Both the position numbers and the translations under genes were made by a program. Below the pieces are notes generated by a model that saw nothing but the letters and a program-made list of their open reading frames with translations, was not told the DNA's origin and did not search any database. DNA of 64,000 bases from an uncultured Bacteroidales bacterium (GTDB lineage: Bacteria > Bacteroidota > Bacteroidia > Bacteroidales > UBA932), in assembly GCA_946185745.1 (NCBI GenBank), contig CAMHKQ010000008.1:1-64000 (forward strand), given 5' to 3'. This document shows positions 1 to 7,761 of this stretch, piece after piece; positions within the stretch are counted from its first letter, which is position 1; every line of letters begins with the position of its first letter.

Positions 1-11
1 GTCCGGCCGAC

Positions 12-965
12 ATGGAGCGCATCACTACGCCCGCTCTGGCCCAGAAATTCATTGAAGAACAGGTAAAGGAGCTCCGCGCCCAGATCGGCGACAGGAAGGT
101 GCTGCTGGCGCTTTCCGGCGGAGTGGATTCGTCGGTGGTGGCGGCGCTGCTCATCAAGGCGGTGGGCAGGCAGCTGGTGTCGGTGCACGTGAACCACGGC
201 CTGCTGCGCAAGGGCGAGCCCGAGCAGGTGGTGCGCGTGTTCCGCGACGAGCTCAAGGCCAACCTCATCTATGTCGATGCCGTCGACCGTTTCCTGGACA
301 AGCTCGCCGGCGTGGCCGATCCCGAGCAGAAGCGCAAGATAATCGGCGCCGAGTTCATCCGCGTATTCGAGGAGGAGGCCCGCAAGCTCGAGGGCATCAG
401 CTTCCTGGCCCAGGGCACCATCTATCCAGACATAGTGGAGTCCGGCCCGGTGAAGAGCCACCACAACGTGGGCGGCCTGCCGGAGGACCTCAAGTTCGAG
501 CTGGTCGAGCCCATCAAGCTCCTCTTCAAGGACGAGGTCCGCGTGGTGGGCAAGGAACTCGGCCTGCCCGACAATATGGTGTTCCGCCAGCCGTTCCCCG
601 GCCCCGGCCTGGGCGTGCGCTGCACCGGCGCCATCACCCGCGACCGCCTGGAGGCCCTGCGCGAGAGCGACGCCATCCTGCGCGAGGAATTCGCGAAGAA
701 CGGCCTGGAAGGCAAGGTCTGGCAGTACTTCACCATCGTCCCCGACTACAAGTCCACGGGCGTCAAGGACAACAAGCGCAGCTGGGACTGGCCGGTCATC
801 ATCCGCGCCGTCAACACCCGCGACGCGATGACCGCCACCATCGAGGAAATCCCCTATCCGCTGCTGCACCACATCACAAAGCGCATCGTGACGGAAGTTC
901 CCGGCGTGAACCGCGTCCTCTACGACCTCACCCCCAAGCCCACCGGCACCATCGAGTGGGAATAG
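12..965 (+). CDS. guaA: GMP synthase, ATP-pyrophosphatase subunit/domain
   Basis: Makes GMP from XMP, ATP and ammonia in purine synthesis. The 317 residues carry the PP-loop SGGVDSS near residues 35-41, the [10 protein letters not shown] segment, the [10 protein letters not shown] motif and the C-terminal dimerisation domain ending TIEWE. This is only the ATPPase plus dimerisation part; the glutamine amidotransferase domain of a 500-residue GuaA is absent. The reading frame stays open to the left edge, so I cannot tell a stand-alone subunit (as in archaea, whose sequence it resembles) from the C-terminal half of a full-length enzyme cut by the window. ATG at 12 gives a sensible start for a split subunit. 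Identity is secure; the start is not. Confidence 0.9.
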   Translation: MERITTPALAQKFIEEQVKELRAQIGDRKVLLALSGGVDSSVVAALLIKAVGRQLVSVHVNHGLLRKGEPEQVVRVFRDELKANLIYVDAVDRFLDKLAGVADPEQKRKIIGAEFIRVFEEEARKLEGISFLAQGTIYPDIVESGPVKSHHNVGGLPEDLKFELVEPIKLLFKDEVRVVGKELGLPDNMVFRQPFPGPGLGVRCTGAITRDRLEALRESDAILREEFAKNGLEGKVWQYFTIVPDYKSTGVKDNKRSWDWPVIIRAVNTRDAMTATIEEIPYPLLHHITKRIVTEVPGVNRVLYDLTPKPTGTIEWE

Positions 966-978
966 CCATCCTCCCCGC

Positions 979-2253
979 ATGGAAGACAATTTCGAACGTT
1001 TTGACATGGCCCGGGAGCCGGTGCGCACGCGCTGGTTCCTTAGGCCCCTGACCTACCTGCTCAGCATCACCGACGTCATCCTGCACAAGGTGCAGATCAA
1101 TTATATCGGCGGAACGAAGGAGCTGAAGCCGCCCTTCCTGCTTCTGAGCAACCACAATGCCTTCATGGACTTCAAGGTGCTCACCAAGGCCATCTTTCCC
1201 AGGAGGGCCAACTACGTGGTCGCAATCGACGGCTTCATCGGCCGGGAATGGCTGCTCCGCAACGTGGGCTGCATCTGCAAGCGCAAATTCACCAACGACA
1301 TAACCCTGGTGCGCCAGCTGGCGAGGGTGATAGAAAACGGAGATATCGCCGTAGTGTACCCCGAAGCCCGATATTCGCTCTGCGGCACCACCGCCGTCCT
1401 GCCGGAGTCTCTGGGCAAGCTGTGCAAACTGCTCAACGTGCCGGTGGCCACTTTCATCTGCCGCGGGCACCACGTGAACTCCCCCTTCTGGAACCTGCGT
1501 TCCCGCAAAGTCAAGCCCACCGAGGCCGATTTCAAGCTGCTTTTCACCCCGGAAGACCTGGCCGCGAAGAGCGTCGATGAAATCAACGACGCGCTTGTGC
1601 AGGCCTTTCGGTACGACGATTTCGCCTGGCTCAGGGAAAAAGGCCTTACAATGAAGGGCAATTTCCTGGCGGAGGGGCTCGATCATGTGCTGTACCAGTG
1701 CCCGCACTGCGGAACCGAATACGAGATGACCTCAAAGGGGAACGAAATAATCTGCAAGCACTGCGGCAAGCGATGGAAGATGGCCCCTGACGGCCTCCTG
1801 AGCGCAGTGGAAGGGGAGACAGAATTCTCCCACGTGCCCGACTGGTACGAGTGGGAGCGCGCGCAGGTCCGCGCCCAGGTGGAAGCGGGCACCTACACCA
1901 GCGGCGAATTGCCGGTGGAAGTCCACTCCCTGCCGAATTCCAAAGATTTCATTCCGCTGGGCAAGGGCACAATGGTACACGACTCCAACGGCTTCCGCGT
2001 GCAGGTGAAAGACCTGCTGGGCCACGAGTTCAGGATGGACATCCCGGTGGCATCGGCCTATTCCGTGCACATCGAGTACAATTACCTGAACAAATGGGGC
2101 GACTGCGTCGACCTGAACACGCTTACGGACACCTGGTACACCTATCCCAAGTGCAAGCATTTCTCCGTAACGAAGATGGCCCTGGCCACCGAAGAGCTGT
2201 ACTTTGCATGGCGCCGCTCCATCGGCAAACCTTGCCGCCCCGGCCTGGCATGA
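979..2253 (+). CDS. PlsC-like acyltransferase with zinc ribbon
   Basis: Probable 1-acyl-glycerol-3-phosphate-type acyltransferase acting at the inner face of the cytoplasmic membrane. The catalytic HX4D motif is at H59-D64 (NHNAFMD), followed by the glycine/proline-rich YPEARYS segment. A zinc ribbon with two CxxC knuckles (C241/C244 and C259/C262) sits behind the acyltransferase domain, and about 150 further residues of no recognised family follow. PlsC-like proteins with such a ribbon occur in Bacteroidota and Firmicutes; their substrate is not established. It begins 13 bp after the guaA stop, so the two could be cotranscribed. Confidence 0.8.
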   Translation: MEDNFERFDMAREPVRTRWFLRPLTYLLSITDVILHKVQINYIGGTKELKPPFLLLSNHNAFMDFKVLTKAIFPRRANYVVAIDGFIGREWLLRNVGCICKRKFTNDITLVRQLARVIENGDIAVVYPEARYSLCGTTAVLPESLGKLCKLLNVPVATFICRGHHVNSPFWNLRSRKVKPTEADFKLLFTPEDLAAKSVDEINDALVQAFRYDDFAWLREKGLTMKGNFLAEGLDHVLYQCPHCGTEYEMTSKGNEIICKHCGKRWKMAPDGLLSAVEGETEFSHVPDWYEWERAQVRAQVEAGTYTSGELPVEVHSLPNSKDFIPLGKGTMVHDSNGFRVQVKDLLGHEFRMDIPVASAYSVHIEYNYLNKWGDCVDLNTLTDTWYTYPKCKHFSVTKMALATEELYFAWRRSIGKPCRPGLA

Positions 2254-2287
2254 CGGCGCGGCATTACCAAGAGTGTAGAATTATTAG

Positions 2288-2295
2288 TATATTTG
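2288..2295 (+). promoter_or_regulatory. TAnnTTTG -7 box for the oxidoreductase gene
   Basis: TATATTTG matches the Bacteroidota sigma-A -7 element. It ends only 3 nt before the ATG at 2299, so transcription would start at or just inside the start codon. Confidence 0.5.
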
Positions 2296-2298
2296 GAC

Positions 2299-3648
2299 AT
2301 GGAAAGACGAGATTTTCTTAAGCTGTCGGCACTGGGCGTAGCCGGCACTATGCTCCCGGCGGGTCTGGCATCCGCCGCTCCGGCAAAGGCGGCGAAAAAG
2401 GCGGCCACATCTTCCAACGGCAAGATCAACATGGGCTTCATCGGCCTCGGCCAGCAGGCCATGTACCTGCTGAGCAGTTTCATGTCGATGGACGACGTGA
2501 GGGTGGTTGCCGGCTGCGACGTCTACGACATCAAGCGCGACCGTTTCGAGCGCCGGGTCAAGGCCTACTACGGCAAGAAAGGCGAGAAAAAGGTCAAGGT
2601 GGACCTGTATGAGGACTACCAGGACCTTCTCGCGCGTCCCGACATCGACGCGGTTGTGATCGCCACCCCCGACCATCAGCACGCAGTGGTGGCCATCGCT
2701 GCCTGCAAGGCCGGCAAGGACGTCTATCTGGAGAAGCCTATGACCCTCACAATCTACGAAGGCCAGCAGCTGGTGAAGGCGGTGCGCAAGTATAACCGCA
2801 TCCTTCAGATTGGCAGCCAGCAGCGCTCGAGCGAAGAGTTCCTGCATGCCGCAACCATGGCGCGCGAAGGCGAGCTCGGCAAGATAGAGAAAATAAAAGT
2901 GTATGTCGGCAGGAATGACGTCAATCCCCACTCCCCCGCTCCGGCACCGTGCAAGCTTCCGCGCATGGAGGTTCCCGCAGGCCTCAACTGGGACAAGTGG
3001 CTCGGGCCTCTCCCCGAAAGCGTCTACTACCATTCCGACCTCGACCCGATTATCACTCCCGACAGGGACGAGCAGCTCTGGGGTGCCTGGCGCTGGTACA
3101 AGGTGTGCGGCGGCGGCCTCATGACCGACTGGGGCGCCCACATGTTCGACGTCGCCCAGTGGATGCTGGGCAAGGACGGCAGCGGCCCCGTGGAGATAAT
3201 TCCTCCCGGATACAGGTACTACGAGCATCTCACCTACAAATATGACAACGGCACGATAGTGTCGGAGGAGCCTTTCGACGGCAGCACTCCCGGCGTGCAG
3301 ATCTACGGCGAGAACGGATGGATCAAGGTGAGCCGCGGCCAGTACTCAGCTTCCGACAAGAAGTTCGACATGCCGGAGAGCAAGGAAGACGCCGACATCC
3401 CCTACGAGATCAAGGCGGGGCACCACCGCAACTTCATCGATGCCGTGCGCAGCCGCATCGACCCGAACGTGCCGGTGGAGACGGGCCACAGCTCCTGCAC
3501 CGTCTGCAACCTGGGCAACATCGCCATGGAGCTCGGCAGGCCGGTGGTCTGGAACCCGATAGTGCAGAAGTTCATGCACGATCCCGAGGCCACCAAGCTG
3601 CTCCACTACGATTACAGGAAGGGTTACGAACATGCCCTCGACGTGTAA
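2299..3648 (+). CDS. Gfo/Idh/MocA family oxidoreductase, Tat-exported
   Basis: NAD(P)-dependent oxidoreductase of the Gfo/Idh/MocA family, probably acting on a sugar or inositol-like substrate in the periplasm. The N-terminus MERRDFLKLSALG is a twin-arginine signal followed by a hydrophobic stretch to about residue 25. The Rossmann entry GFIGLGQQA, the conserved EKP motif (YLEKPMT) and the C-terminal domain segment TDWGAHMFDVAQWML are all visible. I place the start at ATG 2299, not at the TTG six bases upstream, because the TTG lies inside the promoter box. The protein is of normal length (449 residues). Substrate unknown. Confidence 0.85.
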   Translation: MERRDFLKLSALGVAGTMLPAGLASAAPAKAAKKAATSSNGKINMGFIGLGQQAMYLLSSFMSMDDVRVVAGCDVYDIKRDRFERRVKAYYGKKGEKKVKVDLYEDYQDLLARPDIDAVVIATPDHQHAVVAIAACKAGKDVYLEKPMTLTIYEGQQLVKAVRKYNRILQIGSQQRSSEEFLHAATMAREGELGKIEKIKVYVGRNDVNPHSPAPAPCKLPRMEVPAGLNWDKWLGPLPESVYYHSDLDPIITPDRDEQLWGAWRWYKVCGGGLMTDWGAHMFDVAQWMLGKDGSGPVEIIPPGYRYYEHLTYKYDNGTIVSEEPFDGSTPGVQIYGENGWIKVSRGQYSASDKKFDMPESKEDADIPYEIKAGHHRNFIDAVRSRIDPNVPVETGHSSCTVCNLGNIAMELGRPVVWNPIVQKFMHDPEATKLLHYDYRKGYEHALDV

Positions 3649-3681
3649 ACTGTTCAGTATAAACCGCATCTAATTATTCGT

Positions 3682-4272
3682 ATGAAAAAAGTTTTATTGT
3701 TCTTAACCTGCCTGTTGCTGGGCGCAGTGGCGCTCAATGCACAGTGCATCAAGCACGGCATCAAGTCGGGACACCTGAAGTACGAGACCAAGACCAGCGG
3801 CGGCATGCAGTACAACGAACTCTGGTTCGACGACTACGGCGCTACCCGCAAACAGATCGACCAGACGCCCATGGAAGGCATGGGTGTTTATAAGACTGAG
3901 GTGCTGATACGCGACGGCAAGTCCTACGTCAACGCCTGGTTCGACGACGACAAGAAGGACGAGGCCAAGATGACCGAATTCCCCGGCTCGGGGCTCAATC
4001 TGCTGGATCCGGACCCGGCGTACCTGAAGGAAAACAAGATTTCTGTGCTCGGCACCGAAGAGGTTTTCGGCAAGACCTGCACCATTTACAGTTTCAAGAC
4101 AAAATCTCTGCTCCGCACTATTTCGAACAAGGTGTGGGTATGGCAGGGCATCACCCTTAAGATGGAAACCCGCGGTGCCCTCGGCGCGAACAACGACCAG
4201 ATTGTGACCGAGTTCACAGAGAATCCTGTGATCCCCGCCTCCACCTTCCGGATTCCCGCGGTGGTAAAGTAA
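3682..4272 (+). CDS. Secreted protein of unknown function
   Basis: A 196-residue protein with a clear signal peptide (MKKVLLFLTCLLLGAVALNAQ, likely cleaved after A). The mature part is rich in beta-prone segments and charged residues and contains GHLKYETKTSGG and a C-terminal TEFTENPVIPASTFRIP. It might belong to the broad DUF4412/LolA-like group of periplasmic proteins, but I see no diagnostic motif. It lies 33 bp after the oxidoreductase gene and could share its transcript. A hairpin follows the stop. Confidence 0.6.
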   Translation: MKKVLLFLTCLLLGAVALNAQCIKHGIKSGHLKYETKTSGGMQYNELWFDDYGATRKQIDQTPMEGMGVYKTEVLIRDGKSYVNAWFDDDKKDEAKMTEFPGSGLNLLDPDPAYLKENKISVLGTEEVFGKTCTIYSFKTKSLLRTISNKVWVWQGITLKMETRGALGANNDQIVTEFTENPVIPASTFRIPAVVK

Positions 4273-4286
4273 GCACAACGTTTTAC

Positions 4287-4320
4287 GAAAAAACGGTACC
4301 TTTGCGGGTGCCGTTTTTTC
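4287..4320 (+). terminator. Terminator-like hairpin containing a promoter box
   Basis: Imperfect inverted repeat, AAAAAACGGTACC against GGTGCCGTTTTTT, with an A-run before and a T-run after, so it can act as a terminator in either direction. Its loop side holds TACCTTTG (4297-4304), a good TAnnTTTG -7 box for the gene that starts at 4334. Confidence 0.6.
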
Positions 4321-4333
4321 TTGAGAAAAGGCA

Positions 4334-5857
4334 ATGCGCCTGCTGTATACAGTTATTACATTGTTTTTTATAGGAGCCGGCGCCCCTGTCAACCCTGTTG
4401 CCATGTCCAGTTATCCCGAATCCCAGAAAGTGAGGAAACCGGCCGTAGCCGGTTCCTTCTACCCCGCATCTGCAGTTGAAATCAAGTCCATGCTCGGACC
4501 ATGGATGCACAATTCCGGCGTTGTGGCGCCGCAGGCGCTCATCGTTCCCCACGCCGGATACGTATTCAGCGGAGAAGTGGCGGCGTCGGCATTCAACAGG
4601 ATTCCGCGCGAGCACAGCTACAAGCGCATCTTCCTGCTCGGACCGAGCCATAGAGTTGGCTTCAACGCCGCCAGCGTGGACACTCTGTATTCCTTCGCCG
4701 AAACGCCTCTGGGAGAGGTTCCCATTGATGTCGCCACAGGTAAAGAGATTGTCAAAAAAGGGAAGGGAGCCTTCACGTTCCGCTCCGATGCCCATGACCG
4801 GGAGCACTGCCTGGAGGTCCAGCTGCCTTTCCTGCAGATGCTTCCCGGCGAAGTTCCGCCGATTGTCCCCATAGTCATCGGCTCGCAGCATCTTGATGTC
4901 CTGCAGCAGATTGCCGAGGTGCTGGAGCCTTATTTCACTCCAGAAAACCTCTTTGTCATCAGCTCCGACTTCTCCCACTATCCGTCCTACGAGAATGCCG
5001 GGAAATCCGACCTGTACCTGGCTGAAACCATCACCTCGGGCGGTCTGGAAGAGTTCCTGAAAGCGCTCTCGCATATCGACAAGATGAACTATGCGGGCGA
5101 GGACACCGCCGCCTGCGGCGCCTGCGCCATCGCAGTCCTGCTTGATATCATGGACATCCAGGGACGCGGCCGCTTTGAGGCAGAACACGTCATGTACCGC
5201 AATTCCGGAGATTCCGTCTACGGGGACAGGGACCGGGTGGTAGGTTACAATTCGATTGTCTTCACCCGGTGCGAAAAGCCCGTCAAGGACGCCTCGGACC
5301 ATCTCTTCAACTTCTCCGAACAGGAGAAAAAAGCCATGATTGCAACGGCCCGTTCCGCCATCTGCTCCGCCCTGCGGCTGGACTATGACGGAGACGCCCG
5401 GCCTGTGGGCATCCTCAAGGAAAAGGGCTGCGGAGCTTTCGTTACGCTGCATCTGAATGGCCGCCTGAGGGGCTGTATCGGCCGGTTCACTTCCGATGAC
5501 ACGCTCTCGGAGACCATCCGGGAGATGGCCCTGAGTGCGGCCTTCAACGACCCGCGTTTCCCCTCGCTCTCCCGAAATGAAGCCAGCCGGATCGAAATCG
5601 AGGTCTCCGTACTCTCGCCCCTGAAGAAAATCGAATCCATCGACGAGTTCAAGCTGGGCCGGGACGGCATCTACATCATAAAGGGGCGCAGCCATGGCAC
5701 CTTCCTACCTCAGGTGGCCGAAGAGACTGGATGGGACAAGGAGCAGTTCCTGGGCCACTGCGCACGGGACAAGGCCGGCATAGGCTGGGACGGCTGGAAG
5801 GACGCGGACCTGTATACTTACCAGGCAGAAGTGGTGAACGAATCCGATCTGCAATGA
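4334..5857 (+). CDS. AmmeMemoRadiSam system protein B fused to protein A
   Basis: Fusion of a Memo-type dioxygenase-like domain (about residues 35-300; VVPHAGYVFSGEVAASAF, LGPSHR, SSDFSHY, EDTAACGACA) with an AMMECR1 domain (about residues 330-500; GCGAFVTLHLNGRLRGCIGR). With the next gene this makes a complete AmmeMemoRadiSam set, a conserved system whose substrate is unknown. Two starts are possible: ATG 4334, giving a short hydrophobic N-terminus that could be a signal or anchor, or ATG 4403 (MSSYPESQKVRKP), which starts right at the Memo domain. The stop overlaps the next ATG by four bases. Confidence 0.85.
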   Translation: MRLLYTVITLFFIGAGAPVNPVAMSSYPESQKVRKPAVAGSFYPASAVEIKSMLGPWMHNSGVVAPQALIVPHAGYVFSGEVAASAFNRIPREHSYKRIFLLGPSHRVGFNAASVDTLYSFAETPLGEVPIDVATGKEIVKKGKGAFTFRSDAHDREHCLEVQLPFLQMLPGEVPPIVPIVIGSQHLDVLQQIAEVLEPYFTPENLFVISSDFSHYPSYENAGKSDLYLAETITSGGLEEFLKALSHIDKMNYAGEDTAACGACAIAVLLDIMDIQGRGRFEAEHVMYRNSGDSVYGDRDRVVGYNSIVFTRCEKPVKDASDHLFNFSEQEKKAMIATARSAICSALRLDYDGDARPVGILKEKGCGAFVTLHLNGRLRGCIGRFTSDDTLSETIREMALSAAFNDPRFPSLSRNEASRIEIEVSVLSPLKKIESIDEFKLGRDGIYIIKGRSHGTFLPQVAEETGWDKEQFLGHCARDKAGIGWDGWKDADLYTYQAEVVNESDLQ

Positions 5858-6717
5858 AAGAGGCCCGGTTCTATGCAGCGACCGGGGACGGAGTGCAGTG
5901 CCTGCTCTGTCCGCATCGCTGCCGTATAAAGGAAGGGGGCAGAGGGCTCTGCCGCAGCCGCGAATGCCGGGACGGAAAGCTGTATGCGCTTTCCTATGGC
6001 AGGCCGTGCGCCCTTGCCGTCGACCCTGTGGAGAAGAAGCCCCTGAATCACTTAATGCCGGGCACCCACTGCCTGTCCCTCAGCTGCACTGGCTGCAATC
6101 TTTCCTGCCGATGGTGCCAGAACAGCGACATCTCCCAGGTTAAGCCGGAAGAAACAGACTCGGCGGAATGGTCGCCGGAAGAGATTGTAGATGCCGCCAT
6201 GAGGCGCAGCCTGCCGTCCATAGCCTACACCTACACAGAGCCCTTCACATGGTGGGAATACATGCACGACATCGCCGTCCTTGCTCACGAAAGAGGACTG
6301 AAAAACATCCTTGTATCGGCCGGATACGTGGAGAAGGAGCCGCTTCAGGAATTGCTCCCGTATCTTGACGCCGCCAACATCGACATCAAGGCGATGGACG
6401 ATGCCATCTGCCGCAAATACTGCGGCGCATCCCTGGCTCCGGTTCTGGAGAACATCCTTGCAATGCACTCTGCAGGCGTTCACGTCGAAATTACCAACCT
6501 CCTCGTAACTGGCGTGAACGATTCCGACGAGCAGGTTGGCGCCCTGTGCAAGTGGATGGCGGGAAACGGACTGCAAGATGTGCCGCTGCATTTCAGCCGC
6601 TTCTTCCCGCGCTACCGTTTCACCGATGTGGCCCCCACCCCGAAACCGACTCTCCTCAAAGCCCGCGACCACGCCCATTCCCTCGGCATCAAAACAATTC
6701 ACCTGGGGAATATCTGA
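5854..6717 (+). CDS. AmmeMemoRadiSam system radical SAM enzyme
   Basis: Radical SAM protein of the AmmeMemoRadiSam system, related to pyruvate-formate-lyase activating enzymes. The [4Fe-4S] motif CNLSCRWC supplies C81, C85 and C88; an earlier Cys cluster (CLLCPHRCRIKEGGRGLC) precedes it, as in the family. I chose ATG 5854 over an upstream ATG because it overlaps the previous stop as ATGA and starts at the conserved region. The protein has 287 residues. Coupled translation with the fused B-A protein fits one complex or pathway; the modified substrate is not known. Confidence 0.88.
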   Translation: MKEARFYAATGDGVQCLLCPHRCRIKEGGRGLCRSRECRDGKLYALSYGRPCALAVDPVEKKPLNHLMPGTHCLSLSCTGCNLSCRWCQNSDISQVKPEETDSAEWSPEEIVDAAMRRSLPSIAYTYTEPFTWWEYMHDIAVLAHERGLKNILVSAGYVEKEPLQELLPYLDAANIDIKAMDDAICRKYCGASLAPVLENILAMHSAGVHVEITNLLVTGVNDSDEQVGALCKWMAGNGLQDVPLHFSRFFPRYRFTDVAPTPKPTLLKARDHAHSLGIKTIHLGNI

Positions 6718-6935
6718 TGTGCGTTGGGCCCTATTCGAATGGTTCGCACATGCGGCAGACCTGTCCCGGCCACGGATTTGCCACTTAGCGTGGCCGGGAG
6801 GCATTTGAAACCCCTCCCAGCCTCAATAATACCCCATTTCGTGGCCGGGGGAGACGTTCGTACACCAGAGGGGCATTTCGTGTACAAAATGCGGTTTTAC
6901 GGGCAATTCGTACACCAGAAGGCCTCTACGTGTAC
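6717..6935. repeat. Intergenic stretch with several hairpins and a 50-bp direct repeat
   Basis: No gene is supported between 6718 and the tRNA at 7107. The stretch holds ATGTGCG/CGCACAT (6717-6723, 6745-6751); an 11-bp perfect inverted repeat TCCCGGCCACG/CGTGGCCGGGA (6764-6774, 6789-6799) with a third copy of CGTGGCCGGG starting near 6840; and two copies, exactly 50 bp apart, of a unit beginning TTCGTACACCAGA (6857 and 6907). Each unit forms GTACAC...GTGTAC with 14 nt between the arms (6860-6865/6880-6885 and 6910-6915/6930-6935). Confidence 0.7.
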
Positions 6936-7000
6936 GGAATCCGCTTCGAGGCCCGGAGGGCCGAGGCGCCTTCAGGCGCGTGCCGGGAGTGAGGAGCGAT

Positions 7001-7052
7001 GCGAGTCGGAGCGAAGCGACTAAGCCCCCTTTCAAGGGGGTTTGGGGGTTGT
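7001..7052 (-). repeat. tRNA-linked extragenic repeat, copy 1
   Basis: Read on the minus strand this is ACAACCCCCAAACCCCC, TTGAAAGGGGG, then CTTAGTCGCTTCGCTCCGA and CTCGC. The same core occurs twice more at 8736-8791 and 8824-8879 on the plus strand. In all cases it lies downstream of a tRNA-Ala gene in the same orientation relative to that gene. The CCCCC/GGGGG parts can form a hairpin. Confidence 0.85.
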
Positions 7053-7059
7053 CATCATT

Positions 7060-7106
7060 ATGCTCCACAAAAAAAAAGCATCGCCGCAGCGATGCCTTTT
7101 TTTTTG
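7060..7106 (-). terminator. Terminator of tRNA-Ala(GGC), extended by an inverted copy of the tRNA 3' end
   Basis: On the minus strand a 7-bp stem (7078-7084 with 7089-7095, 4-nt loop) is followed by nine T, a good intrinsic terminator for the tRNA. Beyond the T-run lies an inverted copy of the tRNA 3' end (ATGCTCCA at 7060-7067 against TGGAGCAT at 7107-7114), so the potential stem is about 25 bp long and includes the tRNA terminus. Confidence 0.75.
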
Positions 7107-7179
7107 TGGAGCATAGGAGATTCGAACTCCTGACCTCCTGCATGCCATGCAGGCGCTCTACCAGCTGAGCTAATACCCC
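7107..7179 (-). tRNA. tRNA-Ala (anticodon GGC)
   Basis: On the minus strand a 73-nt cloverleaf starts GGGGTAT and ends ATGCTCC plus discriminator A; CCA is not encoded. The D arm is GCTC/GAGC, the anticodon stem CCTGC/GCAGG encloses loop ATGGCAT with anticodon GGC, and the T arm contains TTCGAAT. The G3:U70 pair that specifies alanine is present. Confidence 0.95.
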
Positions 7180-7222
7180 TCATTTTCCCTCGGGCCGCAT
7201 GCCTGCGAGCCCTTTGGGACTG

Positions 7223-7230
7223 CAAATATA
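7223..7230 (-). promoter_or_regulatory. -7 box for tRNA-Ala(GGC)
   Basis: TATATTTG on the minus strand followed by GCAGTCCC, 43 nt upstream of the tRNA 5' end; it is the same style of box as the one preceding the second tRNA-Ala. Confidence 0.6.
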
Positions 7231-7269
7231 CAACATTTTTTGAAATCTCACCCCTGACGGTAAAAAAGT

Positions 7270-7719
7270 TTACTCCCGCTCCATCTCGCGGCGGATGTCG
7301 CGCTCCCTGATCGTGGCGCGCTTGTCGTATTCTTTCTTGCCGCGGGCGAGTGCAATATGGAGCTTTGCGTAGCCGTTTTCGGCGATATAGCATCGGACTG
7401 CCATGATGGTGAGGCCTTTCTGCTTAACGGCCGCTTCCAGATGCCGAAGTTCCCGCTTCGTTAGCAGGAGCTTGCGGTCGCGCAGGGGCTCATGACCGTT
7501 CCAGCTGCCCCAGAAATAGGTGGCGATGTTCATGCCCTTCACGTAAAGTTCTCCTTTCACGAAATAGCAATAAGCGTCCTGCAGGGAAGCTTTCCCGGCG
7601 CGGATGCTCTTGATTTCGGTGCCGCACAGCACAATGCCCGCATCGTACTCTTCGAGGAACTCGTAGTCGAACGACGCGCGCTTGTTCTTGATCTGTATGC
7701 TGCTCTTCGCTTTGGGCAT
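7270..7719 (-). CDS. smpB: SsrA-binding protein SmpB
   Basis: Partner of tmRNA in trans-translation: binds the tRNA-like domain and brings it to stalled ribosomes. All family hallmarks are visible: [40 protein letters not shown], the RKLLLTKRE segment and the basic C-terminal tail ([23 protein letters not shown]) that enters the mRNA channel. Its 149 residues are the usual length. It is divergent from miaA, with the two promoter boxes back to back in 42 bp. I saw no ssrA gene in the window. Confidence 0.96.
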   Translation of the reverse strand: MPKAKSSIQIKNKRASFDYEFLEEYDAGIVLCGTEIKSIRAGKASLQDAYCYFVKGELYVKGMNIATYFWGSWNGHEPLRDRKLLLTKRELRHLEAAVKQKGLTIMAVRCYIAENGYAKLHIALARGKKEYDKRATIRERDIRREMERE

Positions 7720-7726
7720 GGGGCTG

Positions 7727-7734
7727 CAAATTTA
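7727..7734 (-). promoter_or_regulatory. -7 box for smpB
   Basis: TAAATTTG on the minus strand, separated from the smpB ATG by exactly 7 nt; this implies a leaderless or nearly leaderless mRNA. Confidence 0.6.
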
Positions 7735-7746
7735 CGCAAATTTGTC

Positions 7747-7754
7747 TAACTTTG
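7747..7754 (+). promoter_or_regulatory. -7 box for miaA
   Basis: TAACTTTG, again with exactly 7 nt to the ATG at 7762. Confidence 0.6.
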
Positions 7755-7761
7755 GGGCATC

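Noticed and set aside
2293..2298. TTG start for the Gfo/Idh/MocA gene
   Set aside because: The TTG lies within the TATATTTG promoter box; ATG at 2299 begins the twin-arginine signal.
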